A DNA stretch of 64,000 bases from Bacteroidota bacterium (GTDB lineage Bacteria; Bacteroidota; Bacteroidia; Bacteroidales; Tannerellaceae), in NCBI GenBank assembly GCA_023429375.1, contig JAEYVY010000017.1:1-64000 (forward strand). Direction: 5' to 3'. The position numbers and the translations under genes are program-made. Shown here piece by piece: positions 1 to 8,354 of this stretch. Each line of letters opens with the position of its first letter. Positions within the stretch are counted from its first letter, which is position 1. Under the pieces are notes generated by a model that saw only the letters and a program-made list of their open reading frames with translations, was not told where the DNA came from and did not search any database.

Positions 1-2
1 GT

Positions 3-134
3 TATGACGCAGCTGCTTGGAGTGCAATCTCAGGCTTATCAGAGATGTCGATTGCGCGTGGTGGTGCAGTAGTTGATTTCCCTGACTTTACACGCGGACA
101 ATGGATACACCGCAAACCTAAATTTGGTATCTAA
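3..134 (+). CDS. C-terminal fragment of a Gfo/Idh/MocA-like oxidoreductase (partial)
   Basis: Only the last 43 codons are present; the gene begins outside the window. The visible tail ends in a proline- and aromatic-rich stretch (DFPDFTRGQW then HRKPKFGI) that resembles the C-terminus of Bacteroidales Gfo/Idh/MocA family proteins, which are NAD(P)-dependent sugar oxidoreductases, often secreted. No catalytic residues are inside the fragment, so the assignment rests on the tail alone. It is convergent with argD and the two share a hairpin terminator. Confidence 0.5.
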   Translation, partial: YDAAAWSAISGLSEMSIARGGAVVDFPDFTRGQWIHRKPKFGI

Positions 135-147
135 TTTTATAAAACTA

Positions 148-179
148 AAAAAGAGGATGAGCAATCATCCTCTTTTTTG
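148..179. terminator. Bidirectional rho-independent terminator
   Basis: A perfect 10-bp stem (AAGAGGATGA, 151-160, with TCATCCTCTT, 165-174) closes a GCAA loop and is flanked by an A-run on the left and a T-run on the right. It can therefore stop both the oxidoreductase (+) and the arginine operon (-). Confidence 0.85.
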
Positions 180-193
180 TTATCCTGTTATTA

Positions 194-1321
194 TTAGCAT
201 CCTAATACTTTCTTAAAGCGGCTAATAAAGTCTTTCGCTTCATCTAGTGTCAGGCAGAGTGGAGGAAGCAAACGTATCGTATTTGTTCCTGCAACACCCG
301 TAAATACCTTTTCTTCGAAAAGCAACTTATTACGAACTTCCTTGATGGAATCGTTGAACTCAATTCCAATCATTAGACCACGTCCGCGAATTTCTTTTAA
401 TCCCGGTAGATGTTTCAACTCGTCAAGCAAGTATTCTCCTACTTTAGCCGTGTTGGCTATCAGGTCTTCCTTTTCCATAATGTCGAGAACAGCATTGGCT
501 GCAGCACAAGCTAAATGATTTCCTCCGAAAGTCGTACCCAGCATACCATAAACAGGTTTGAACTCAGGACTGATCAATACGGCGCTCATTGGGAAACCGT
601 TTGCTATTCCTTTGGCAACAGTAATCATATCAGGACGTATACCAGCATGTTGATGAGCGAAGAACTTACCACTCCTGCCATAGCCTGATTGAATTTCGTC
701 GAGAATCAACACAACATTGTTAGCTGTACACACTTCACGCAAGTCACGAAGGAATTGATCGTTCGGCATTTGTATTCCACCGACACCCAAGATACCCTCG
801 ATGATTACCGAAGAAACATCTCCCTTTTCCAATTCAGCCTTTACAAGCTCTATATCATTGAGTGGAAGGAAGGTTACGGGCATTGTATCATTGATAGGAG
901 CAACAATTTTGGGATTGTCGGTTACTCTTACTGCAGCAGACGTACGTCCGTGGAATGAGTGTTTGAAGGCAATCACACGACGTTTGTTGTTATGGAATGA
1001 AGCCAGCTTCATCGCATTTTCGTTTGCTTCAGCTCCTGTATTTACAAGAAAAAGCGCATAATCATCATAGCCACAAGCTTTACCGAGTTTGTCAGCAAAC
1101 TCTTGTTGCAGACTGTTGATTACAGAGTTTGAATAGAATCCCAGTTTGTTTACCTGATCTGTTATGGCAGCCACATAGTCCGGATGACTGTGTCCAACGG
1201 AAATAACGGCATGACCACCATAGAGGTCAAGGTATTCTGTTCCTTCCGAATCCCAGACATGCGCACCTTTACCTTTTACTATTTCAATGTTAAAAAGGGG
1301 ATATACGTCGAATAGTTTCAT
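194..1321 (-). CDS. argD: Acetylornithine/succinylornithine aminotransferase
   Basis: A 375-residue class III PLP-dependent aminotransferase, the expected family length. It converts N-acyl-glutamate semialdehyde to N-acyl-ornithine in arginine synthesis, in the cytosol. Visible motifs are NTGAEANENAMK near residue 95, the PLP-binding LILDEIQSGYGRSG near 210, the lysine of TVAKGIANGFP near 236, and TTFGGNHLACAAA. It is the last gene of the minus-strand operon argR-GNAT-argG-argC-argD, 19 nt after argC. In many Bacteroides proC follows argD; here the operon stops at a terminator instead. In Bacteroidetes the acyl group is known to be succinyl rather than acetyl in this pathway, so succinylornithine is the likelier substrate; that point is family knowledge, not visible in the sequence. 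Confidence 0.93.
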   Translation of the reverse strand: MKLFDVYPLFNIEIVKGKGAHVWDSEGTEYLDLYGGHAVISVGHSHPDYVAAITDQVNKLGFYSNSVINSLQQEFADKLGKACGYDDYALFLVNTGAEANENAMKLASFHNNKRRVIAFKHSFHGRTSAAVRVTDNPKIVAPINDTMPVTFLPLNDIELVKAELEKGDVSSVIIEGILGVGGIQMPNDQFLRDLREVCTANNVVLILDEIQSGYGRSGKFFAHQHAGIRPDMITVAKGIANGFPMSAVLISPEFKPVYGMLGTTFGGNHLACAAANAVLDIMEKEDLIANTAKVGEYLLDELKHLPGLKEIRGRGLMIGIEFNDSIKEVRNKLLFEEKVFTGVAGTNTIRLLPPLCLTLDEAKDFISRFKKVLGC

Positions 1322-1340
1322 TTTCTAGTAGAGTTTGTTG

Positions 1341-2309
1341 TTAGAATGCCGACGGCTTCAAATGCAATCCGACAGTTTCTTCCAGTCCGAACATAAGGTT
1401 CATATTATGAACAGCTTGTCCGCTGGCTCCTTTCAATAAATTGTCGATTACAGAAATAATCAATAGCTTATCTCCGTGTTTCTCCAAATGAAGCAAGCAT
1501 TTGTTTGTGTTAACGACCTGTTTTAAATCAGGGTTAGCATCAATCAGGTATGTGAATGAATGATCATCATAATACTCTTCATAGAGACGTTTGATTTCAT
1601 TCAGCTCAATTTTGCAATCCATATAGATGGAGGCAAAAATACCTCGTGAGAAGTTTCCACGCACCGGAATGAAATTGATAGCTGAATTGAAGCTGTTTTG
1701 TAGCTGTTTCAAGCTCTGCGTAATCTCACCTAAATGTTGGTGTGTAAAGGGCTTATAGATCGATATATTGTCGTTGCGCCAGCTGAAATGGGATGTAGCA
1801 GACGGCTTTACACCGGCTCCGGTAGATCCTGTGATTGCATTGACATGCAATTCATTATTCAACATCAAATGTTTAGCAAGTGGTAATATGCCTAATTGTA
1901 TACAAGTGGCGAAACAACCTGGATTGGCAACTCGTTGAGCCAAACAAATACGGCGACGGTTTAATTCCGGTAGTCCGTAAACGAAATCGTGTTCTTCAGA
2001 ATAGATCCGGTAATCTGTAGAAAGGTCAATAATTTTAAGTGACTCTGGTATGTCATGGCTTTCTAAGAATTTCTTTGTGTCGCCATGAGCTGTACAGAAA
2101 AACAGTAAGTCGATATCTTCGAAGGGCAACTGATCCGTAAAAACGAGGTCTGTTTCTCCATATAATCCGCTATGGACCTCTGTTATTTTATTTCCTGCAT
2201 TGCTGGAGCTATTCACAAATACAATCTCTGCATCGGGGTGATTTAAAAGCAGGCGAATCAATTCGCCTGCTGTATAACCTGCACCGCCGATTATACCAAT
2301 TTTAATCAT
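1341..2309 (-). CDS. argC: N-acyl-gamma-glutamyl-phosphate reductase
   Basis: A 322-residue NADPH-dependent reductase of the second acylated intermediate in arginine synthesis. The N-terminal Rossmann motif GGAGYTAGELIRLL (residues 9-22) and the active-site cysteine in ANPGCFATCIQLG (near residue 133) are both intact, as are GSTGAGVKPS and HQHLGEI downstream. Its start codon overlaps the argG stop region by 4 nt, which implies translational coupling. Length and motifs match the family. Confidence 0.95.
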   Translation of the reverse strand: MIKIGIIGGAGYTAGELIRLLLNHPDAEIVFVNSSSNAGNKITEVHSGLYGETDLVFTDQLPFEDIDLLFFCTAHGDTKKFLESHDIPESLKIIDLSTDYRIYSEEHDFVYGLPELNRRRICLAQRVANPGCFATCIQLGILPLAKHLMLNNELHVNAITGSTGAGVKPSATSHFSWRNDNISIYKPFTHQHLGEITQSLKQLQNSFNSAINFIPVRGNFSRGIFASIYMDCKIELNEIKRLYEEYYDDHSFTYLIDANPDLKQVVNTNKCLLHLEKHGDKLLIISVIDNLLKGASGQAVHNMNLMFGLEETVGLHLKPSAF

Positions 2310-3514
2310 GCCTTTTTATTCTTGTTTTGTACTGAGTAATATAATTTCATTTGATTGCCTAAGATACGGGTAAATCCTTTAACATCATCAGCAGTCCATG
2401 CTTTTTGTTCTTCTCCGTACACACCGAAATCGCTCTTCATCAAATCGTAATCACTTTCAACGCCAACCAAAGTGTAGGTGTATGGGCGCAATGTAATAAT
2501 CACACGACCTGTTACATTCTTTTGTGTGCTTTCAAGGAATGCTTCCATATCGCGCATTACTGGATCAAGGTATTGAGCTTCATGAAGGAACATGCCGTAC
2601 CAAGTGCTTAACTGGTCCTTCCAGTATTGTTGCCATTTGGTCAAGGTATGCTTTTCTAACATCTTATGTGCGTTGATGATTAGAAGCGGGCCTGCTGCTT
2701 CGAAACCAACACGACCTTTAATACCGATAATTGTGTCACCCACGTGCATATCGCGACCGATAGCCCAACGTGAGCCCAACTCTTCAACTGCGCGAATTGC
2801 ATCTACCTTGTTTTCATAAGTTACACCGTTTACGCCACTGATTTCACCATTTACGAAATCAATAAACATATCTTCTTCCTCTTCTTCAGCCTCCAGTTGA
2901 GAAGGGTAAGCAGTCTCAGGCAATGTCAGGTTTGAATGTAAGGTTTCCTTACCGCCAACACTCGTTCCCCAAAGTCCCTTGTTAATTGAGTATTCCATTT
3001 TCTTGAAATCAGCCTCAAACCCATGTTCTTTCAAGTAGTTGATTTCGTATTCACGGCTCAATACCATATCACGGGTAGGGGTGATGATTTCGATTTCAGG
3101 TGCTAGCACTTGGAATGTCAAGTCAAAACGTACCTGATCATTACCGGCTCCTGTACTTCCATGAGCTACGGCATGCGCACCAATTTCTTTAGCATAATTA
3201 ATAATGGCTAATGCTTGGAAGATACGCTCTGAACTAACCGAGATAGGGTAAGTTCCATTGCGTAATACATTCCCGAATACCATATATTTAATGCTTTTTT
3301 CATAGTATTCTTTCTCAACGTTAAGCGTAACATGTTTAACTGCACCAAGCTTGTAAGCTCTTTCTTCGATTAACTTACATTCTACTTCATCGAAACCTCC
3401 TGTATTAGCTATTGCAGTGTAAACCTCATATCCTTTTTCTTCTGAAAGATATTTGGCACAAAAAGAGGTATCTAATCCTCCACTGAAAGCTAATACTACT
3501 TTTTTCTTTTTCAT
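2306..3514 (-). CDS. argG: Argininosuccinate synthase
   Basis: A 402-residue ATP-dependent ligase joining citrulline and aspartate. The ATP pyrophosphatase P-loop AFSGGLDTSFCAKYL starts at residue 9, and HGSTGAGNDQVRFDLTF and the NGxYP-type citrulline segment (RNGTYPISVSSER) are visible. It lies between the GNAT gene (45-nt gap) and argC (4-nt overlap). The order argG-argC-argD within one operon is typical of Bacteroides. Confidence 0.95.
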   Translation of the reverse strand: MKKKKVVLAFSGGLDTSFCAKYLSEEKGYEVYTAIANTGGFDEVECKLIEERAYKLGAVKHVTLNVEKEYYEKSIKYMVFGNVLRNGTYPISVSSERIFQALAIINYAKEIGAHAVAHGSTGAGNDQVRFDLTFQVLAPEIEIITPTRDMVLSREYEINYLKEHGFEADFKKMEYSINKGLWGTSVGGKETLHSNLTLPETAYPSQLEAEEEEEDMFIDFVNGEISGVNGVTYENKVDAIRAVEELGSRWAIGRDMHVGDTIIGIKGRVGFEAAGPLLIINAHKMLEKHTLTKWQQYWKDQLSTWYGMFLHEAQYLDPVMRDMEAFLESTQKNVTGRVIITLRPYTYTLVGVESDYDLMKSDFGVYGEEQKAWTADDVKGFTRILGNQMKLYYSVQNKNKKA

Positions 3515-3559
3515 TACCTATTATATTAATGTAATTATGTTATTTCTCTTTTACTTGTT

Positions 3560-4201
3560 TTACCCTTTGGCTCCCTGTTCTTCAGCATTCATTTCTTGCT
3601 GCTTCTGAATGGTTTTCTTTCTTAATACATCATACATTTCTTCATGTATTAGGCAACGCGGATCTTTCGGATCGAAGATCATCGCTGTACAAATACAATA
3701 TTTGCGGTCTGTACGCATCAATACATCATGATTAACACATCCTTCACATCCTTTCCAGAATGCATCGTCGTCTGTAAGGTCTGCAAAAGTAACCGGAACA
3801 TAGCCTAGTTCTGTATTCATTTTCATGACTGCGCTTCCGGATGTGAGACTAAACAGTTTTGCTTTAGGCCAACGTAATCTTGCCAATGTAAAGGAAGCGT
3901 TTTTTATGCGTTTAGCCAACCCTTTGTTACGAAATTTATTAGCTACAATCAAGCCTGATGTAGCAACATATTGTTTATTTCCCCACGACTCAATGTATGT
4001 AAAACCTGCAAATTCTTCTCCGGCAAGAGCGATGATAACCTTACCCTCTCTCATTTTTTGAATTACATAGTCATGAGTTCGTTTTGCAATACCTGTTCCA
4101 CGTACTTTGGCAGCTGCTTCGATTGTTTCTAAAATTGTGTCAACGTACTTTTCGTGGCTCTCATCAGCCACCATTACATCAATTTCTAATTCTTTTTCCA
4201 T
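3560..4201 (-). CDS. GNAT acyltransferase of the arginine operon, candidate N-acylglutamate synthase
   Basis: A 213-residue GNAT protein. The acyl-CoA pyrophosphate-binding loop is visible as KFRNKGLAKRIKNASF (residues ~88-104). After the GNAT fold there is a cysteine-rich C-terminal part, with CEGC, CIC and one more cysteine, that could hold a metal ion; canonical ArgA/ArgJ proteins lack it. The operon has no argA or argJ homologue in view, and this is the only acyltransferase, so it is the natural candidate for the first step (acylation of glutamate, probably with succinyl-CoA). I recall genetic evidence for this role for the B. thetaiotaomicron orthologue, but cannot check it here. Gaps to argR and argG are 29 and 45 nt. 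Confidence 0.8.
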   Translation of the reverse strand: MEKELEIDVMVADESHEKYVDTILETIEAAAKVRGTGIAKRTHDYVIQKMREGKVIIALAGEEFAGFTYIESWGNKQYVATSGLIVANKFRNKGLAKRIKNASFTLARLRWPKAKLFSLTSGSAVMKMNTELGYVPVTFADLTDDDAFWKGCEGCVNHDVLMRTDRKYCICTAMIFDPKDPRCLIHEEMYDVLRKKTIQKQQEMNAEEQGAKG

Positions 4202-4230
4202 TTCCTAAATTGGAGTTAACTAACACCTGT

Positions 4231-4677
4231 TTATCTATTAATAAATCGCGAAAGGGCTTCGGCCACTTGTTCTCTACTGTATCCTTCGCGCGGGATGATC
4301 AGAATCGTGTCATCCCCTGCAATCGTGCCGACAATCTCTTTAGGGGCATGTCTGTCTATGTCGCTTGCTACCCCCATGGCATAACCTGGTGGAGTTTTGA
4401 CTACGGCAAGACTACCGGAAAATTCAATGTTCGGATACAATTGTGTTTGGTTGTTTTGAATTTGTTGTGAGGATACATGTTCAGAAAAACGATATACATA
4501 ACTATCATTTACATGTATCTTCGCAATCTTTAATTGCCTGATATCACGTGACAAGGTTGCCTGAGTTGTCGAATATCCCTTATCATTCAATAGTTGAAGC
4601 AGCTCTTCCTGGCTCTCAATATCTTGAGTCATAATGATATGTCGAATTTCTTGCAGACGTTCTTGTTTAGTTTTCAT
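4231..4677 (-). CDS. argR: Arginine repressor
   Basis: A 148-residue ArgR. The N-terminal winged helix contains the recognition motif STTQATLSRDIRQLKIAK (residues ~36-53), with the Ser-Arg of the SR motif. The C-terminal oligomerisation and arginine-binding domain contains GTIAGDDTILIIPREG. Being first gene of the arginine operon and directly downstream of two ARG-box-like palindromes, it probably represses its own operon when arginine is plentiful. Confidence 0.93.
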   Translation of the reverse strand: MKTKQERLQEIRHIIMTQDIESQEELLQLLNDKGYSTTQATLSRDIRQLKIAKIHVNDSYVYRFSEHVSSQQIQNNQTQLYPNIEFSGSLAVVKTPPGYAMGVASDIDRHAPKEIVGTIAGDDTILIIPREGYSREQVAEALSRFINR

Positions 4678-4679
4678 GT

Positions 4680-4734
4680 TGCATATTTATTCATTGCGAT
4701 GCAAATTTAAGCAGAATAAATGAATAAATATGCA
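4680..4734 (-). promoter_or_regulatory. Paired ARG-box-like operators upstream of argR
   Basis: Two 16-nt sites, 4680-4695 (TGCATATTTATTCATT) and 4719-4734 (AATGAATAAATATGCA), are perfect reverse complements of each other, 23 nt apart. Each contains an imperfect palindrome TGmATA..TATkCA close to the general ArgR box. A further half-site (TGCATAAAA) occurs near 4761. Position directly upstream of the argR start fits autoregulation by an ArgR hexamer bound to two boxes. Confidence 0.7.
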
Positions 4735-5055
4735 AATATGCGACTTTATTTTACATAAAAATGCATAAAACAGAAGGAGGAATAGAATATTTAGGTAAAA
4801 ACGCGGAATATTTATACAAGATATATGATTGAAAATTCGCAATTTCTAATCATGGATCAACCAATGCTGCTTCAGAATCGTTCAATGCAAAAATCAAAGC
4901 TTTCAGGAGAGTGTTTAGAGGTGTTACGGATAAAGTATTCTTCTTATTTAGACTGTCTAAATTATATGCTTAATTTATGAACCCCTCAATTTTTTAGGAT
5001 TGATCCATTTTTTACTATGATCCCATGATCCGGGCTCTAGCGAAAAGGGGTAAAA
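4735..5055. other. Intergenic stretch between the argR operators and tRNA-fMet
   Basis: No complete gene is visible. Positions 4845-4973 hold a transposase fossil (separate entry). The AT-rich part 4735-4844 probably contains the argR promoter; I could not place a convincing -7 box. Confidence 0.5.
4845..4973 (+). pseudogene. C-terminal remnant of an ISAon1/ISL3-like transposase
   Basis: Read in frame from 4845 the DNA encodes about 42 residues with STNAASESFNAKIKAF, then FRGV and FFLFRLSKLYA followed by a stop. This closely resembles the last residues of Bacteroidetes ISAon1-type (DDE_Tnp_ISL3-like) transposases, in which an ESFNAKIKAFR helix carries the final catalytic Glu. Upstream the frame is interrupted within a few codons, so only the 3' end of the element survives. 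It is 118 nt from the 3' end of the tRNA-fMet gene. The family call is from memory of the motif. Confidence 0.7.
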
Positions 5056-5057
5056 CA

Positions 5058-5087
5058 AAAAAAGGTATCTGATTAGATACCTTTTTA
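5058..5087 (-). terminator. Terminator of tRNA-fMet
   Basis: AAAGGTATCT (5061-5070) and AGATACCTTT (5075-5084) form a 10-bp stem around GATT. Read on the minus strand it is followed by a T-run directly downstream of the tRNA. Confidence 0.8.
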
Positions 5088-5090
5088 TAG

Positions 5091-5162
<72 letters not shown>

Positions 5163-5319
5163 ATATAGTTGCATATCATTTCGTGATTGCGAGTGCAAAG
5201 GTATGTGTTATTTTTGAATAAACAAATTATCGACAAGTTTTTTTTATTCTTCTTGGTAGATACAATCTTTTTTGAGTACTTTGCGCACATATTTAATTAA
5301 TCTGTGCAGTGTAATTCCA

Positions 5320-5907
5320 ATGACAGTTTCTAAGACACGAGATATGCTTGTTGATGTGGCCCGGCAGTTATTTGCTAAGGAAGGATTGGACAATACAACC
5401 ATGAATGACATCGCGCACGCATCAAAAAAAGGAAGACGAACGCTTTATACCTATTTTAAGAATAAAAATGAAATATTTCTGGCTGTAGTCGAGTCTGAGC
5501 TGGATCTAATTTATAAGTCATTACTTGATGTTGCAACAAAAGATTTGCCTGCCGATGAAAAGCTAATGGCCTTTATCTATGCCAGATTAGATGGAGTGAA
5601 AACTGTAGTATATAGAAATGGAACATTGCGTGCTTCTATTTTTAGAGATAGTTGGCGTGTTCAGAAAGTTAGGAAAAGCTTCGATTTGCGTGAAATAGAA
5701 ATTATCAAGAAAATCTTAGCAGACGGAGTGAATGAGGGAGTTTTCTCTATGCCGGATGTGGAAATTACGGCTTTAGTTTTGCATCATGGTTTAAAAGGGC
5801 TCGAGGTTCCTTATATCCGTGGTAAATTGGGAGATACGATTACACAGCGCATCAAGAGAAAAGAAAATGTGATGAATTTAATATTCAACGGAATAAAGAT
5901 TAAGTAA
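5320..5907 (+). CDS. TetR family transcriptional regulator
   Basis: A 195-residue TetR-type repressor. The N-terminal helix-turn-helix runs over residues ~4-50 (ARQLFAKEGLDNTTMNDIAH then RRTLYTYFKNKNEIFLAV), and the C-terminal helical part is the ligand and dimerisation domain. I chose the ATG at 5320 because it places the HTH at the usual distance from the N-terminus; the frame is open further up to a TTG at 5272. It is 10 nt from the ketoacyl synthase gene, so it probably regulates the fatty-acid-type operon that it heads. The ligand is unknown; an acyl-CoA or acyl-ACP would be a reasonable guess. Confidence 0.85.
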   Translation: MTVSKTRDMLVDVARQLFAKEGLDNTTMNDIAHASKKGRRTLYTYFKNKNEIFLAVVESELDLIYKSLLDVATKDLPADEKLMAFIYARLDGVKTVVYRNGTLRASIFRDSWRVQKVRKSFDLREIEIIKKILADGVNEGVFSMPDVEITALVLHHGLKGLEVPYIRGKLGDTITQRIKRKENVMNLIFNGIKIK

Positions 5908-5917
5908 AGATAAAAGA

Positions 5918-6862
5918 ATGTTTATTAACGCAACAGGCTATTATGTACCCGAAGAGCGGGTATCTAATGATTACTTTCTAAATCTGAACGGCTTAACTAG
6001 TGAATGGATTGAACAAAGAACAGGGATAAAAACCCGTTCTAAAGCGAAAGAGGAAGAGAATATTAATACAATGGGACTTGAAGCAATCAAGCACGCATTG
6101 CCTAATATTCCCTATGATATAAAAGAAGTGGATTTGATTATTTCGGCTTCTTATTCTCCATTTGATACGGTGGCTACCGGGGCGCATATTGCGCAAAGGG
6201 AGTTTGCTATTGAGAATGCAAAGGCTTTTTATTTATCTTCGGCATGTTCATCATTTATTAATGCATTGGAGGTGGTAGAAGGCTATTTTTCGATGGGCAA
6301 AGCATCAAAGGCTCTAATCATTTCGGCAGATAAAAACTCTGCTTATTCTAATGTGACAGATCCGAAATCCGGCCATCTTTGGGGGGATGCTGCGGCTGCA
6401 TTCTTTATTTCAAAAGAAAGGCAGGCAGAAAACGAACTGGAAATAATTGATATATATACGGAAGCGCTTGGTCATATCAGCAAAGGTCCGGATGGCGTAC
6501 AGCTATGTCCGAGACATGGAGGCATCATGATGCCGGAGGGCAAGGATGTGTTTATGCAGGCTTGTACGTATATGCCTAAAAATACGGTTTATCTGTTAGA
6601 GAAGAATGGTTATTCGTTGGATGATCTGACCTATCTGATCGGACATCAGGCTAATATGCGGATCATGTCGAATATAGCTAACCAGTTGAATCTGCCAGAT
6701 GAGAAATTATTGCATAATATTGAGGAGTTGGGTAATACCGGTTCGGTAAGTTCAGCACTCGTATATGCTCAAAATACAAGTATTTACAAACCGGGTGATT
6801 TGATTTGTCTCACTGTATTTGGTGGAGGTTATTCGGCCGGTGCATGTTTGATTAAATATTAA
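5918..6862 (+). CDS. 3-oxoacyl-ACP synthase III-like (KAS III)
   Basis: A 314-residue thiolase-fold condensing enzyme, slightly shorter than FabH. The triad is complete: Cys110 in LSSACSSFINAL, His243 in LIGHQANMRIM and Asn273 in ELGNTGSVSSA. The C-terminal GGGYSAGACLI loop is also present. KAS III enzymes condense acyl-CoA with malonyl-ACP to start chain synthesis. The neighbours are a TetR regulator and a FabG-type reductase, so this is a dedicated condensing/reducing pair outside a full fab cluster. The acyl primer is not deducible, and a housekeeping FabH role is not excluded. Confidence 0.85.
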   Translation: MFINATGYYVPEERVSNDYFLNLNGLTSEWIEQRTGIKTRSKAKEEENINTMGLEAIKHALPNIPYDIKEVDLIISASYSPFDTVATGAHIAQREFAIENAKAFYLSSACSSFINALEVVEGYFSMGKASKALIISADKNSAYSNVTDPKSGHLWGDAAAAFFISKERQAENELEIIDIYTEALGHISKGPDGVQLCPRHGGIMMPEGKDVFMQACTYMPKNTVYLLEKNGYSLDDLTYLIGHQANMRIMSNIANQLNLPDEKLLHNIEELGNTGSVSSALVYAQNTSIYKPGDLICLTVFGGGYSAGACLIKY

Positions 6863-6881
6863 ATAATTTAATAAGAAGATT

Positions 6882-7628
6882 ATGAAGTTACTGGAAGGAA
6901 AAGTAGCCTTAGTTACCGGAGCTGGTCGTGGAATCGGTAAGGCGATTGCTTTGAAATTTGCTTCAGAAGGAGCTAATGTGGCATTCACTGATTTAAGTAT
7001 GGATGAGAATGGCCAGGCTACCCAGCAAGAAATAGAGGCATTAGGTGTAAAGGCAAAAGGTTATGCATCTAACGCAGCTGATTTTGAGGATACACACCGA
7101 GTTGTTGAAGAGATCGTGAAGGATTTCGGTCGTGTAGATATACTTGTTAACAATGCGGGTATTACACGTGACGGATTGATGATGCGTATGACTGAGCAAC
7201 AATGGGATTCGGTCATTAACGTAAACCTGAAATCAGCATTCAACTTTATTCATGCCTTAACTCCGGTGATGATGAAGCAAAAATGCGGAAGCATTATTAA
7301 CATGGCTTCAGTAGTGGGCGTTTCCGGTAATGCAGGTCAGAGCAACTATTCAGCTTCTAAAGCTGGTATGATTGGTTTGGCAAAAAGTATTGCAAAAGAA
7401 TTAGGATCTCGCGGTATTCGTGCAAATGCTATTGCTCCGGGATTCATCATTACTGATATGACGGCGGTTTTGTCTGAAGAAGTGAAGGCAGAATGGGCTA
7501 AACAAATTCCATTGCGTCGTGGCGGAGCACCGGAAGATGTTGCAAATACAGCCTTGTATCTTGCATCAGACCTCTCATCTTATGTGACCGGTCAAGTTAT
7601 TCACGTTTGCGGAGGAATGAATACATAA
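6882..7628 (+). CDS. fabG: 3-oxoacyl-ACP reductase (FabG-type SDR)
   Basis: A 248-residue classical short-chain dehydrogenase. It has the cofactor motif VTGAGRGIGKAIA (residues 11-23), NNAG near 90, and the catalytic Ser-Tyr-Lys in SVVGVSGNAGQSNYSASKAG (Tyr ~154, Lys ~158). The IAPGFIITDMT and C-terminal YVTGQVIHVCGGM segments are typical of FabG. It reduces beta-ketoacyl-ACP, presumably the product of the KAS III 19 nt upstream. Length equals that of housekeeping FabG, and a role in bulk fatty acid synthesis is possible. Confidence 0.9.
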   Translation: MKLLEGKVALVTGAGRGIGKAIALKFASEGANVAFTDLSMDENGQATQQEIEALGVKAKGYASNAADFEDTHRVVEEIVKDFGRVDILVNNAGITRDGLMMRMTEQQWDSVINVNLKSAFNFIHALTPVMMKQKCGSIINMASVVGVSGNAGQSNYSASKAGMIGLAKSIAKELGSRGIRANAIAPGFIITDMTAVLSEEVKAEWAKQIPLRRGGAPEDVANTALYLASDLSSYVTGQVIHVCGGMNT

Positions 7629-7629
7629 T

Positions 7630-8304
7630 ATGGAAGTTATCTACGAAGACAATCACCTGATTGCTGTAAATAAGACTTGCAACGAGATTGTACAAGGAGA
7701 TAAAACCGGTGATACTCCTCTTTCAGATATGCTTAAGGCATGGCTGAAAGAGAAGTATTGCAAACCCGGCAATGTTTTCGTCGGGGTTACACATCGATTG
7801 GATCGTCCGGTGAGCGGTGTTGTTTTGTTTGCAAAGACCAGTAAGGCTTTACCGCGAATGAACGACATGTTTCGCAACGGAGAAGTCAAAAAGACGTATT
7901 GGGCAATTGTAAAGAACCGTCCCCCTCAAGAAGAAGGCGACTTGGTACATTGGTTGGTACGCAATGAGAAGCAGAATAAGAGTTTTGCTTACACTTCAGA
8001 GAAGCCGGATTCCAAAAAAGCAGTGCTCCACTATAAATTAATAGCTATTTCCGATAATTATTGTTTATTAGAAGTAGACTTGAAGACCGGACGACACCAC
8101 CAGATTCGTTGCCAGTTGGCCAAGATGGGCTGTCCGATAAAAGGCGACCTAAAGTATGGAGCTGATCGTTCGAATAAAGATGGAGGAATTAGTCTACATT
8201 CAAGAAGTGCCGAATTTATTCATCCCGTATCCAAACAGCCCGTGAGAATAGTCGCACCAGTTCCAGACGACAATTTATGGCAAAGTATAACCGCCGGACT
8301 CTGA
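7630..8304 (+). CDS. RluA-family RNA pseudouridine synthase
   Basis: A 224-residue pseudouridine synthase of the RluA/RsuA superfamily. The catalytic aspartate is Asp58 in THRLDRPVSGVVLFAKT, and the later GRHHQIRCQLAKMGCPIKGD motif is intact. There is no S4 domain. The start codon is 2 nt after the fabG stop, so it is probably co-transcribed. Whether the target is rRNA or tRNA cannot be told from sequence. Confidence 0.9.
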   Translation: MEVIYEDNHLIAVNKTCNEIVQGDKTGDTPLSDMLKAWLKEKYCKPGNVFVGVTHRLDRPVSGVVLFAKTSKALPRMNDMFRNGEVKKTYWAIVKNRPPQEEGDLVHWLVRNEKQNKSFAYTSEKPDSKKAVLHYKLIAISDNYCLLEVDLKTGRHHQIRCQLAKMGCPIKGDLKYGADRSNKDGGISLHSRSAEFIHPVSKQPVRIVAPVPDDNLWQSITAGL

Positions 8305-8318
8305 TCCGGCGTTTTTTA
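8292..8318 (+). terminator. Rho-independent terminator overlapping a stop codon
   Basis: CGCCGGA (8292-8298) pairs with TCCGGCG (8305-8311), followed by six Ts. The hairpin loop includes the TGA stop of the pseudouridine synthase gene. Confidence 0.85.
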
Positions 8319-8354
8319 TTTCTTTGAAGTAGACATTTTTTGTATTAATGACTT

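Noticed and set aside
5272..5319. Upstream TTG start for the TetR gene
   Set aside because: The extension adds residues before the HTH that TetR proteins do not need; the ATG at 5320 fits better.
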